15,372 nucleotides of DNA, taken from contig CAIVFQ010000062.1 in assembly GCA_903905285.1 (NCBI GenBank), positions 1 to 15,372 on the forward strand. The letters run 5' to 3'. Of this stretch, positions 1 through 8,533 are shown piece after piece. The number at the start of each line of letters is the position of its first letter. Position 1 is the first letter of the stretch. The notes beneath the pieces are model-generated. The model ran no database searches. It had not been told where the DNA came from and saw only the letters and a program-made list of their open reading frames with translations. Source of the DNA: an uncultured Alphaproteobacteria bacterium (lineage in GTDB: Bacteria; Pseudomonadota; Alphaproteobacteria; Paracaedibacterales; CAIULA01). The position numbers and the translations under genes are program-made.

Positions 1-154
1 AAAAAATCAAGTATATAATATTTATTTAATTATCTTAAAATAATGAGCATTTTAAGCATAAATAGTATTTATATTGAGTTTTTTATAAATTAAGGGGTGA
101 GTAATATTAAAGAATATTCGTCATCTTGATCGTAGAGTGATGACAAGCAAGCCC

Positions 155-250
155 GTCATTGCGAACCCTTGAAAGGGGTGTGGCAATCCCCTGAAAGTGT
201 GCCCAAATGACTGGAGATCACCACGTCGCTTCGCTCCTCGTGATGACGAA
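155..250. repeat. Small palindromic intergenic repeat, copy 1
   Basis: The element opens with GTCATTGCGA (155-164) and closes with the imperfect inverse TCGTGATGAC (237-246). Inner arms GTGGCAATC (178-186) and GATCACCAC (216-224) also pair imperfectly, so a long hairpin can form. The inner segment CGTCGCTTCGCTCCTCG is typical of the GTCATTGCGA-type dispersed palindromes known from Rickettsiales and Holosporales genomes. It sits just beyond the 3' end of pyrG. An open frame can be read through it (197-403), but its repeats echo the DNA repeats, so I do not call it a gene. Confidence 0.6.
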
Positions 251-318
251 GATAGCCTATTGATGTGTTGGGAATTTACTACAGGGGGACTGGTAAGGTG
301 TCAGTTTAAGGAGAATGT

Positions 319-408
319 GTCATGGCAACGCCATGCACAGCAAGGGCCATGGCGTGTGGGGGCAAGATTCTGCCATGACGAAGATAGTCTATTGGTGTGT
401 TAGAGGTT

Positions 409-410
<2 letters not shown>
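319..410. repeat. Palindromic repeat element, copy 2 (shares right flank with copy 1)
   Basis: A perfect 9-base inverted repeat, GTCATGGCA (319-327) and TGCCATGAC (371-379), bounds about 60 bases. Inside, CATGGC-AAC-GCCATG (321-335) is itself a perfect hairpin and GCCATGGC (347-353 region) is a palindrome. The right flank ATGACGAAGATAG then CTATTG.TGTGTT (375-400) nearly repeats 243-269 beside copy 1, so the two elements share an end sequence although their bodies differ. Confidence 0.55.
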
Positions 411-2058
<1,648 letters not shown>

Positions 2059-2349
2059 TTAAGATTGAGGCGCTTCAGGTTTTTTAGAGTCTAATAGCGA
2101 AGAGGCATGACGCAGCTGTGAACTGGTGATAATTGTCATCAAGATGCAATTGCCAATAAACAAAACTGCTAACACAGCCGTAATACGGGTTAAAAGGTTT
2201 GCGGCTCCACGGGCTGTGAACATTCCGCCTCCAGCGCCGCCACCGCCGCTGCCGCCCAATAATCCACCACCACCTTCACTGCGCTGCAACAAGATAATCG
2301 CAATCAGCGCAATCGTTATTAAAATATGAATTGTTAAAAGTAAGTTCAT
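2059..2349 (-). CDS. secG: Preprotein translocase subunit SecG
   Basis: SecG is the small inner-membrane partner of SecY and SecE that assists SecA-driven protein export. The 96-residue protein has the expected two hydrophobic helices (about residues 2-21 and 52-74) joined by the family hallmark LLQRSEGGGG and a glycine-rich cytoplasmic loop (about 26-42), followed by RGAANLLTR as in alphaproteobacterial SecG. A short polar C-terminal tail follows. An AAGAGAA ribosome-binding-like sequence lies upstream, 23 bases from the infC stop. The stop abuts the pyrG start; secG-pyrG adjacency is common in alphaproteobacteria. Confidence 0.95.
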   Translation of the reverse strand: MNLLLTIHILITIALIAIILLQRSEGGGGLLGGSGGGGAGGGMFTARGAANLLTRITAVLAVLFIGNCILMTIITSSQLRHASSLLDSKKPEAPQS

Positions 2350-2372
2350 CGTATTCTCTTAAATTAAAAAAT

Positions 2373-2927
2373 TTATTTATTGGGTGCCAAGATCATGATC
2401 ATTTGACGACCTTCTAATCTGGGAATGTTTTCGGCCTTGGCGATTTCTTCAAAATCTTGTCTTAGTTTTAGTAAAATATCTAGCCCAATTTCCTGATGGC
2501 TTAATTCACGTCCCCGAAAGCGCATCAAAATTTTAACTTTATTTCCTTCACCCAAAAAGCGGTGAATCGCACGGCATTTAGTCGCCAGGTCGCCTTCATC
2601 AATCATCGGTCGCATTTGGACTTCTTTAATTTCGATGATTTTCTGCTTCTTTTTCGCTTCGGCTTTTTTCTTTTGTTGTTCGTACTTAAACTTACCGTAG
2701 TTAAGAATTTTACAAACTGGTGGTTCAGCGTTAGGGGAAAGTTCTACCAGATCTAAACCAAGATCCGACGACCTCCGCAGGGCATCCTGACGGGTCACAA
2801 CACCTATCATTTCGCCGTCTTCATCAACTAACCGAACTTGAGGGGCTGTAATTTCTTCATTAACTCTTGGACCATCATGTTTAGGGGTCTCGCGCGAATT
2901 AAACGAATCTGTGGGCGAACGGGCTAT
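2373..2927 (-). CDS. infC: Translation initiation factor IF-3, probable ATA start
   Basis: IF-3 binds the 30S subunit, keeps it apart from 50S and checks start-codon/initiator-tRNA pairing. From the first ATG (2808-2810) only 145 residues result, cutting into the N-terminal domain. In the same frame upstream, conserved IF-3 residues continue without a stop: GPRVNEEI (19-26) then VRLVDEDGE (31-39). No ATG, GTG or TTG gives that full domain, but ATA at 2925-2927 lies 7 bases after GGAG and yields 184 residues, close to the roughly 180 usual for the family. Later hallmarks are GLDLVELSPNAEPPVCKI, YGKFKYEQQKKK and the C-terminal RFRGRE. E. coli infC starts at AUU and is autoregulated by IF-3 proofreading; an ATA start would permit the same logic here. 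First gene of the infC-secG-pyrG unit. Confidence 0.95.
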   Translation of the reverse strand: MARSPTDSFNSRETPKHDGPRVNEEITAPQVRLVDEDGEMIGVVTRQDALRRSSDLGLDLVELSPNAEPPVCKILNYGKFKYEQQKKKAEAKKKQKIIEIKEVQMRPMIDEGDLATKCRAIHRFLGEGNKVKILMRFRGRELSHQEIGLDILLKLRQDFEEIAKAENIPRLEGRQMIMILAPNK

Positions 2928-2938
2928 AAGAATTCTCC
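2925..2938 (-). promoter_or_regulatory. Ribosome-binding site deciding the rare infC start
   Basis: On the minus strand GGAG (2938-2935) is followed by seven bases and ATA (2927-2925). An in-frame ATT (2933-2931) is only one base from GGAG, too close to be used. The next in-frame ATG lies 39 codons downstream, inside the conserved N-terminal domain. Confidence 0.6.
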
Positions 2939-3136
2939 ATTTTACTTAATCTTTTACCATTGTTATTTTAGCAAGAATCGGGCCAGTCGTCCAGGTAAGT
3001 CTTATATTTTTTATGGAACCTTGATTCTCTTCAATAATTGTGCTAGAAAACTAGGTCAAATGATAAATGAATCTAGCTTTGCCAGTTTGTCAAAACACCG
3101 ACCTGGCAGAGTTATCTACAGAGTTGAGTCATTCCA
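2928..3136. promoter_or_regulatory. Divergent control region between infC and fdxA
   Basis: This AT-rich 209-base gap must hold promoters in both directions. On the minus strand a consensus TTGACA (3093-3088) and a TTGACC (3059-3054) are visible, the second followed after 17 bases by TATTGA. Neither has a convincing -10 box. On the plus strand I see no clear promoter and no strong Shine-Dalgarno before fdxA. Confidence 0.3.
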
Positions 3137-3478
3137 ATGACCTATATCGTAACAGAGGCTTGCGTCCGTTGTAAATACATGGACTGTGTTAGTGTTTGTC
3201 CCGTTGATTGTTTTTACGAGGGCGAAAACATGCTGGTTATCAATCCAGATGAATGTATTGATTGTGGTGTTTGCGAGCCCGAATGTCCTGCAGAGGCGAT
3301 TATTCCTGATAGTAATCCTGGTGCCGAGAAATGGATAGAGATGAATCGGCAATACGCAGGGGTGTGGCCTAACATTGCAACGAAAGGCGTTGTTCCAGCA
3401 GACGCTGATGAATGGCTGAAAGCCGTAGATAAATTTCGAACTGAATTCAGCCCAAAACCCGGTTCAGGCAATCAATGA
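3137..3478 (+). CDS. fdxA: Seven-iron ferredoxin (3Fe-4S/4Fe-4S), FdxA type
   Basis: A small soluble electron carrier. The 113-residue protein has the Azotobacter ferredoxin I pattern. Cys9, Cys17 and Cys50 are placed to hold the 3Fe-4S cluster, and Cys21, Cys40, Cys43 and Cys46 the 4Fe-4S cluster, with extra cysteines at 12 and 25 as in the family. The second motif reads [12 protein letters not shown]. The C-terminal segment with [15 protein letters not shown] is typical of the FdxA subfamily rather than two-[4Fe-4S] ferredoxins. The redox partner cannot be read from the sequence. It lies 80 bases before carD on the same strand, an arrangement often seen in alphaproteobacteria. Confidence 0.95.
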   Translation: MTYIVTEACVRCKYMDCVSVCPVDCFYEGENMLVINPDECIDCGVCEPECPAEAIIPDSNPGAEKWIEMNRQYAGVWPNIATKGVVPADADEWLKAVDKFRTEFSPKPGSGNQ

Positions 3479-3500
3479 AAATTGAGCATTGCATTTACAG

Positions 3501-3529
3501 GTAAACGACCCCACTTACAGAATTATAAT
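3501..3529 (+). promoter_or_regulatory. Candidate sigma-70-type promoter for carD
   Basis: A perfect TATAAT (3524-3529) sits 29 bases before the preferred carD start. The -35 position at 17-base spacing reads GTAAAC, a poor match, so this would be a -10-driven promoter. A TTTACA (3494-3499) is too far upstream (24-base spacing). Confidence 0.4.
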
Positions 3530-3558
3530 AGGCACGAATATTTTTAAGGTACATGGTT

Positions 3559-4053
3559 ATGTTAGATTTTAAATTTACGACCGGCGAATTTGTGGTTTAC
3601 CCTGCACATGGTGTTGGTAAGTTAGTAGGGAGCGAGATTCACGAGATTAGCGGCCACCAGCTTGAATTATTGGTCATTAACTTTGAGAAAGAAAGAATGA
3701 CGTTAAGGTTGCCGACTCACAAGGCAAAGGCAGCGGGGCTTAGGCCTTTAAGCACCTTAGACGATATGCAAGGGGCTTTGCATACCCTAACTGTTAAAAC
3801 AAAGCAAAAAAGGGCCATGTGGAGTCGTCGCGCCCAGGAATATGAAACCAAGATCAATTCGGGCGACCCAAAGTCGATTGCTGAAGTGGTCAGGGAATTA
3901 TACAGAGCCCACAGCGATTCCGATCAGTCTTACAGTGAACGTCAAATTTACCAAGCAGCAATGGAACGCTTAGCCCGCGAATTAGCCGCTGTTGAATCTA
4001 TTGAAGAAATAGCCGCTGTTGTAAAAATGGAGAAAATTCTGGAGGCAGCTTAG
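3559..4053 (+). CDS. carD: CarD family transcription regulator
   Basis: CarD/CdnL proteins bind the RNA polymerase beta subunit through an N-terminal Tudor-like domain and stabilise open promoter complexes with a helical DNA-binding domain. Here the N-terminal part has FTTGEFVVYPAHGVGK and LELLVINFEKERMTLRLP (about residues 5-55), and the helical C-terminal part contains KRAMWSRRAQEYETKINSGD and SYSERQIYQAAMERLARE. Length near 164 matches alphaproteobacterial members. Two in-frame ATGs exist: 3553 lies only 3 bases after AAGG (3546-3549), while 3559 lies 9 bases after it, so I prefer 3559. The 20 bases after its stop lead directly into a small ORF that overlaps truB. Confidence 0.92.
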   Translation: MLDFKFTTGEFVVYPAHGVGKLVGSEIHEISGHQLELLVINFEKERMTLRLPTHKAKAAGLRPLSTLDDMQGALHTLTVKTKQKRAMWSRRAQEYETKINSGDPKSIAEVVRELYRAHSDSDQSYSERQIYQAAMERLARELAAVESIEEIAAVVKMEKILEAA

Positions 4054-4072
4054 GACCATTCTTTCTGTTCTG

Positions 4073-4243
4073 TTGGAATTTATTTTAGAACTTGTCGTGA
4101 ACATAGTTTTCGAAGGCTTTATCGAAATCTGGAGATTTAAAAGGTCCAGGAAGTTATTCAGGGGTTTCAAAAGAAAGATGTCAATGGAAACTGAAGCTGC
4201 CGCGACTGAAGAGTTTCGAAAAAGGTCTGTTGATGGTAAATAA
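4073..4243 (+). CDS. Unrecognised small basic/hydrophobic protein (56 aa) overlapping truB
   Basis: I do not recognise this protein. The frame stays open across the whole carD-truB gap and ends TAA at 4241-4243, overlapping the truB start by 11 bases as in translationally coupled genes. From TTG (4073) it reads LEFILELVVNIVFEGFIEIW, a hydrophobic helix with regularly spaced acidic residues, then a strongly basic stretch (RFKRSRKLFRGFKRK, 21-35), then an acidic-to-polar tail. This looks like a small membrane or membrane-surface protein. The weak point is the start: CTG at 4070 and ATT at 4058 are alternatives, no well-placed Shine-Dalgarno is visible, and the first in-frame ATG (MSMETE) would remove the hydrophobic part. 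Re-initiation after the carD stop is possible. Confidence 0.45.
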   Translation: MEFILELVVNIVFEGFIEIWRFKRSRKLFRGFKRKMSMETEAAATEEFRKRSVDGK

Positions 4244-5132
4244 TGGATGGCTCATCATCGACAAACCCTTGGGGCTCAGCTCAACCCAAGTAGTTGGTAA
4301 AGTCCGTCGTGGTCTTAACGTCAAAAAGTTGGGGCATATTGGGACGCTTGATCCTTTGGCCACAGGTGTTTTGGTGGTGGCCTTGGGTGAGGCGACCAAA
4401 CTGATTCCTTATATGCCTACCGGGCCCAAAGTCTATGAATTTGATGTGCGGTGGGGTGAATCCCGTGATACGGATGATGCCGAAGGAAAGGTGATTCATC
4501 AGTGTCAGGTTTACCCCACGCTTTTATCGATTAACGCCGTTATTCCGCAATTCTTGGGGCAGATTGACCAAGTTCCGCCCATTTATTCAGCTATTAAAAC
4601 CCAGGGTCAGCCGGCCTACAAAGCGGCCCGTAAGGGTGAAACGCCTGTTATGAAGACACGGCAAGTGATGATTCATGACTTATATGTTGTTGAGATGATC
4701 GACGAACAAACAACGCGCTTTCAGGTTAAATGTGGGGGAGGGACTTATGTGCGGTCCTTGGCCCGAGACTTAGCCATCCACCTTGGTACCTATGGTTACG
4801 TTCACAGCCTTCGTCGCCTTCAAGATGGTCTTTTCGGCATTCAAGATACAATTTCGCTGGAAAAAATTCTCGAAATCGGTCATAAATCAGGGGATTATTC
4901 ATTGTTAAGACCGATTGAGGCAGTTCTGGACGACATCCCGGCTGTTCTTGTATCGGCAGATGATGCTCAAAAAATTCGTCAGGGCATGGACATTCAATGT
5001 GACCTCAAGACAGATACCAGGGATGAACACCCTGTTGCTCTTTTCTTTGAGGGCAACTTGCTGGCCATAGCTGTCTTTGAAGAACAAAGGTTACGACCCC
5101 GACGTGTTTTTAATTTAACAATTCAAAAGTAA
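4233..5132 (+). CDS. truB: tRNA pseudouridine-55 synthase
   Basis: TruB isomerises U55 in the T-loop of tRNAs and also acts as a tRNA folding chaperone. The 299-residue protein opens with GWLIIDKPLGLSSTQ and has the catalytic motif HIGTLDPLATGVL with Asp40 as the presumed nucleophile (Asp48 in E. coli). It then shows VPPIYSAIKTQGQPAYKAAR and GGGTYVRSLARDLA, all family signatures. The C-terminal part (about 230-299) fits a PUA-like domain. ATG at 4233 lies 7 bases after AAGG (4222-4225); the TTG three bases earlier is too close. The order truB-rpsO-pnp is classical, but rbfA and infB, which usually precede it, are absent here and carD plus a small ORF take their place. Confidence 0.97.
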   Translation: MVNNGWLIIDKPLGLSSTQVVGKVRRGLNVKKLGHIGTLDPLATGVLVVALGEATKLIPYMPTGPKVYEFDVRWGESRDTDDAEGKVIHQCQVYPTLLSINAVIPQFLGQIDQVPPIYSAIKTQGQPAYKAARKGETPVMKTRQVMIHDLYVVEMIDEQTTRFQVKCGGGTYVRSLARDLAIHLGTYGYVHSLRRLQDGLFGIQDTISLEKILEIGHKSGDYSLLRPIEAVLDDIPAVLVSADDAQKIRQGMDIQCDLKTDTRDEHPVALFFEGNLLAIAVFEEQRLRPRRVFNLTIQK

Positions 5133-5144
5133 AAGGATTATACG

Positions 5145-5414
5145 ATGTCGATTTCTGCAGAACGCAAACAAGAAGTTATTAAAGATTTTGCAACTCACGA
5201 AGGTGATACCGGTTCCCCTGAAGTTCAGGTTGCTATTTTAAGCGAACGCATTCGCAACCTATCAGACCATATGTCAACACATGCAAAAGATTTTCACTCA
5301 CGTCGTGGGTTGTTGATGATGGTGGGGGCTAGGCGCCGGCTGTTAGATTACTTGAAAAGAGAAAGCGTTAATCGGTACCAGACTCTTATTCAACGTTTAA
5401 ATATTAGACGTTAG
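5145..5414 (+). CDS. rpsO: 30S ribosomal protein S15
   Basis: S15 binds the central domain of 16S rRNA early in small-subunit assembly and forms a bridge to the large subunit. The 89-residue length is exactly typical. Signatures are [17 protein letters not shown] (about 21-37), [15 protein letters not shown] (46-60) and RRRLLDYLK. An AAAAGGA Shine-Dalgarno lies just before the start, and the gene is 12 bases from truB, so the two are probably co-transcribed. In other bacteria S15 can repress its own mRNA through a 5' structure; I see no obvious pseudoknot here. Confidence 0.98.
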   Translation: MSISAERKQEVIKDFATHEGDTGSPEVQVAILSERIRNLSDHMSTHAKDFHSRRGLLMMVGARRRLLDYLKRESVNRYQTLIQRLNIRR

Positions 5415-5436
5415 TTTTTATTTGCGCCTGTTCCAA

Positions 5437-5464
5437 TTGTTTTAAAAAAATTCACGATTGTAAT
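5437..5464 (+). promoter_or_regulatory. Candidate pnp promoter in the rpsO-pnp gap
   Basis: TTGTTT (5437-5442) and TGTAAT (5459-5464, one mismatch to TATAAT) are spaced by 16 bases, and the start codon of pnp is about 40 bases downstream. This would give pnp its own promoter besides read-through from rpsO. I see no clear intrinsic terminator after rpsO. Confidence 0.35.
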
Positions 5465-5505
5465 AGACGTCCCTGACCTTAAACTTCAGAAAGTTACACA
5501 AAGAT

Positions 5506-7608
5506 ATGTCTCATTTTTTTAAAATACACAGTCAAGAAATCAATTGGGGTGGGCGCACCTTAAGTCTAGAAACAGGAAAAATTGCCCGTCAAGCTGATGG
5601 TGCTGTCATTGTACGCTATGGCGAGACGACAGTTTTATGTACGGTTGTTGGCAATAAACATGCAAATCCTGCGGCAAGCTTCTTTCCTTTATCAGTTCAT
5701 TATCAAGAAAAGGCATTTGCTGTTGGCCGCATCCCTGGTGGTTTTTTTAAACGCGAAGGACGGCCTTCTGAAAAGGAAGTTTTAACATCACGCCTTATTG
5801 ACCGCCCGATTCGCCCTTTGTTTCCGGATGGTTTTTATAATGAGGTTCAAGTCATTTGTACTGTTCTGAGTTATGACTACGAAAATGACGCCGACATTGC
5901 AGCCCTGGTGGGTGCCTCTGCCGCTTTAAGTTTGTCGGGCATTCCGTTCTCTGGCCCCGTGGGTGCAGCCCGTGTGGGATATGTTGATGGTCAATTCATC
6001 TTAAACCCAATCCCTGAGCAATTGCAGGCTTCATCCCTTGATTTGGTTGTTGCAGGTACACGGCAAGGCGTTTTGATGGTTGAATCAGAAGCCAAAGAAT
6101 TATCAGAAGATGTTATGCTTCGGGCCGTTGAATTCGGTCACAAAGCGTTTCAACCTATTATTGAGATGATTGAATCTTTGAAAACCGAAGCTGGTAAAGA
6201 AAATTGGGCAGTGCCTTTGTTGCCTGATACTATTGAAGTGTTGAAAAAACACATCACTAAGGTTGCTGAAGCCGATTTGAAACAAGCTTACGAATTGTCA
6301 CAAAAACAAGAACGCTATCAAGCTATTCATAATACTAAATTGAAAACAAAAGAAGTCTTAGCTGGTGAGATTTTCAACGATCTTATTTTTGATCAATTGT
6401 TTGAAAGTCTAAAGTCAGACATCGTACGCAGCAATGTTTTGGATAAAAACAAGCGCGTTGATGGGCGTGGCTTAACTAATATTAGACCTATTGAATGTGA
6501 AGTGGGTGTTATTCCCCGTGCTCATGGTAGTGCATTATTTACCCGCGGTGAAACGCAGGCTCTTGTGGTCGCAACCCTTGGTACAGGCCAAGACGAGCAG
6601 ATCATTGATGCCTTGGAAGGCGAATTCAAAGAACGCTTTTTATTACATTACAACTTCCCTTCCTATTCTGTTGGTGAAGTTGGTCGCATGTCTTCACCTG
6701 GTCGTCGGGAAATAGGACATGGCCGCCTAGCATGGCGCGCTTTGCATCCTTTGTTGCCAACGCGTGAAGGCTTTCCTTACACCATGCGCGCGGTTTCAGA
6801 AGTAACTGAATCAAACGGCTCATCGTCTATGGCGACCGTCTGTGGTTCATCGTTGGCATTGATGGATGCTGGTGTTCCTTTGGGAAGGCCTGTTGCTGGT
6901 ATTGCCATGGGGTTGATTAAGGAAGGCGATAAATTCGCTGTCTTGTCAGACATTTTGGGTGACGAAGATCACTTAGGGGATATGGACTTCAAAGTTGCCG
7001 GAACAGACGTTGGTATTACAGCGTTACAGATGGACATTAAAATCACCAGTATTACCCATGAAATTATGAAAATCGCCTTAGAGCAAGCGCATCAAGGACG
7101 GTTACATATTCTAACGCAAATGTCTAAAGCCTTGGAAGAATCGCGTATTCAGGTCAGCACGTATGCACCGCGCATGACAACCATGAAAATTAACCGCGAT
7201 AAGATTCGCGATATTATTGGAGCCGGTGGCAAGGTCATTCGTGACATTTGTGAAAAAAGTGGAGCGAAGATTGACATTGATGAAGATGGTAATATCTCTA
7301 TCGCTGGTCCGGATTCTGATAGCCTTGAGCACGCCATGGGCATGATTACAAATATTGTGGGTGAACCAGAGGTCGGCGCTATTTACACAGGTAAAGTTGT
7401 GAAGATCATGGAATTTGGTGCCTTTGTAAACTTTATGGGCAGCAAAGATGGTCTTGTTCACATTAGTGAGCTGGCACCAACACGGGTTAACAAGGTGACT
7501 GATATTGTGCAAGTTGGCGATACCGTTCAGGTTAAATTCGTTGGTTTTGATGACCGTGGAAAATTAAAACTGAGTATGAAAGCGGTTTCAGCAGGGCAGG
7601 GGGAGTAA
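5506..7608 (+). CDS. pnp: Polyribonucleotide nucleotidyltransferase (PNPase)
   Basis: PNPase degrades RNA 3' to 5' by phosphorolysis and can add tails in reverse; it works as a trimer, often with the degradosome. The 700-residue protein has the full architecture: first RNase PH-like domain (about 10-140), helical linker (about 240-310), second RNase PH-like domain (about 325-545), a KH domain with [17 protein letters not shown] (570-586), and an S1 domain from [18 protein letters not shown] (624-641). The metal/catalytic aspartates Asp486 and Asp492 are kept in [16 protein letters not shown]. The protein stops right after S1, without the longer tail of some proteobacteria. The Shine-Dalgarno is weak. 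Confidence 0.98.
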   Translation: MSHFFKIHSQEINWGGRTLSLETGKIARQADGAVIVRYGETTVLCTVVGNKHANPAASFFPLSVHYQEKAFAVGRIPGGFFKREGRPSEKEVLTSRLIDRPIRPLFPDGFYNEVQVICTVLSYDYENDADIAALVGASAALSLSGIPFSGPVGAARVGYVDGQFILNPIPEQLQASSLDLVVAGTRQGVLMVESEAKELSEDVMLRAVEFGHKAFQPIIEMIESLKTEAGKENWAVPLLPDTIEVLKKHITKVAEADLKQAYELSQKQERYQAIHNTKLKTKEVLAGEIFNDLIFDQLFESLKSDIVRSNVLDKNKRVDGRGLTNIRPIECEVGVIPRAHGSALFTRGETQALVVATLGTGQDEQIIDALEGEFKERFLLHYNFPSYSVGEVGRMSSPGRREIGHGRLAWRALHPLLPTREGFPYTMRAVSEVTESNGSSSMATVCGSSLALMDAGVPLGRPVAGIAMGLIKEGDKFAVLSDILGDEDHLGDMDFKVAGTDVGITALQMDIKITSITHEIMKIALEQAHQGRLHILTQMSKALEESRIQVSTYAPRMTTMKINRDKIRDIIGAGGKVIRDICEKSGAKIDIDEDGNISIAGPDSDSLEHAMGMITNIVGEPEVGAIYTGKVVKIMEFGAFVNFMGSKDGLVHISELAPTRVNKVTDIVQVGDTVQVKFVGFDDRGKLKLSMKAVSAGQGE

Positions 7609-7616
7609 ATCCCCTT
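7598..7616 (+). other. Hairpin centred on the pnp stop codon
   Basis: AGGGGGA (7598-7604) can pair with TCCCCTT (7610-7616), leaving the TAA stop in the 5-base loop. No U run follows, so it is not a classical intrinsic terminator; it could protect the transcript end or be chance. Confidence 0.25.
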
Positions 7617-7662
7617 CTAGGCCAATAGGAAACGCGGCGGCGGGGCGCTACCCCTGCTCTTT

Positions 7663-7761
7663 GTCATTCCCAAGTCTTTGTCATTTCGCATCTTCCTTGT
7701 CATTCCCGCGCAGGCGGGAATCCAGTTGTGTTTCTGGACCCCCGTTTTCACGGGGGTGACA
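7663..7761. repeat. GTCATTCCCG-type dispersed repeat with truncated copies
   Basis: The full unit (7698-7761) can fold as a cloverleaf: an outer TGTCA/TGACA stem, a perfect 7-base hairpin TTCCCGC-GCAG-GCGGGAA (7703-7720), a TCCAG/CTGGA arm pair (7721-7725 and 7734-7738), and a second hairpin ACCCCCG-TTTTCA-CGGGGGT (7739-7757 region). Sequences of this kind are dispersed in many proteobacterial genomes. Two extra starts of the same motif, GTCATTCCC at 7663 and GTCATTTCG at 7680, precede it 17 and 19 bases apart and look like truncated copies. The rest of the 7609-7828 gap holds no gene I can support. Confidence 0.65.
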
Positions 7762-7828
7762 TCCTGCCTTAAGAAAATATTAACCTTCCCGTTCTAGACT
7801 AGAGATAGAGAAATATTTCTATGTTTGA

Positions 7829-8533
7829 GTGGTTGTGGTGCGTCAATTTAAATTACGGTTCTTGATGGGGCTTTCAGCAGCGGCTGTTATGGCTAACTTG
7901 GATGTTGGATTCTGTGCGACAGCCTATGATCAGGCGGTCAATACTCATAACGAAAAGATTGCGTCTTTGTTAGGCGGAAGCCAAGGGATCAGAAAAGATT
8001 CCACACCTGTGGAAAGAACGAACCTCACGCATATTGCCATTCATTTGGCTTTAACCGGCAAAGCAGATGACACTCTTAAAACTCTTTGTGGCAATAGCCA
8101 GGCGATTTTATCACAACCAGCAAATGCGCCTCTTGCAGAACATTTTAAAATACTCATTGTTTTATATTTTGCGACTCGGGCCCTTCAGGGAGCTGATGAT
8201 TTGTATGCGGTTCCTGTACAGGTTGTTGAGGCAATAGGAAAGTTTCCATGGGGTACCATCGACAGAGTCCTTCTTGCAGAGGTTCAGAGACTAACCACTG
8301 CGGATATTGGTCAAATCTTGACTTCTTATCGGTTTGCCACAATTTATGACCATATACAGCAACATCCTGATCAAAGAATAGACGGAACAAAAGCCCTTGA
8401 TTATATGCGGAATCAGTTTTGCGGATGGGGCCACCGCCAGTACTTAGAGCTCCTTCAGCGCCTCCTCTTCCTGGCGGATTTGGAAAAGCGCCTCCTCCAC
8501 CACCTCCACCACCGCCACCTCCTGGTGGACTAA
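7829..8533 (+). CDS. Secreted proline-rich protein, N-terminal part (frameshifted gene)
   Basis: I do not recognise the family. The start is one of several GTG codons (7829, 7835 or 7838). The N-terminus RQFKLRFLMGLSAAAVMANL is a good signal peptide, with likely cleavage after the A-T-A at residues 30-32; it lacks a lipobox. Residues about 33-195 form a mostly helical, soluble region without known motifs. After about residue 197 this frame reads LLHHLHHRHLLVD, which is only the out-of-frame reading of proline codons. The true continuation is in the -1 frame, which opens at 8401 and encodes the polyproline protein below. A missing base in TTTT (8417-8420) or GGGG (8427-8430) would explain the break. 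Joined, the product would be about 441 residues. It could be a recent pseudogene, a sequencing error or programmed frameshifting; no canonical slippery heptamer is visible. Confidence 0.6.
   Translation: MVVVRQFKLRFLMGLSAAAVMANLDVGFCATAYDQAVNTHNEKIASLLGGSQGIRKDSTPVERTNLTHIAIHLALTGKADDTLKTLCGNSQAILSQPANAPLAEHFKILIVLYFATRALQGADDLYAVPVQVVEAIGKFPWGTIDRVLLAEVQRLTTADIGQILTSYRFATIYDHIQQHPDQRIDGTKALDYMRNQFCGWGHRQYLELLQRLLFLADLEKRLLHHLHHRHLLVD

Noticed and set aside
197..403. Open frame of 68 codons in the left intergenic region
   Set aside because: Its repeated DEDSLL segments are translations of the repeated DNA (ATGACGAAGATAG...), it spans both palindromic elements, and it lacks a good ribosome-binding site.
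2838..3140. 100-codon plus-strand frame over the infC-fdxA gap
   Set aside because: It runs antisense through the conserved N-terminal coding region of infC and reads as basic/aromatic noise with no recognisable motif.
7111..7512. 133-codon minus-strand frame inside pnp
   Set aside because: Antisense shadow of the KH/S1 coding region; composition rich in His, Asn and Ile as expected from reverse reading.
7699..7761. CRISPR-like array
   Set aside because: The GTCATT motifs are only partial copies with 17- and 19-base spacing and no regular repeat-spacer structure.
7793..7803. TCTAGACTAGA operator-like palindrome before the secreted protein gene
   Set aside because: Short, AT-biased and unsupported by a paired promoter or neighbouring regulator; may be chance.
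8154..8390. 78-codon minus-strand frame opposite the secreted proline-rich gene
   Set aside because: Shadow of the N-terminal coding part; no signal, motif or ribosome-binding site.
8414..8422. Programmed -1 frameshift slippery site at CAG TTT TGC
   Set aside because: It does not match the X XXY YYZ heptamer in the zero frame and I see no clear downstream pseudoknot, so a plain indel is simpler.
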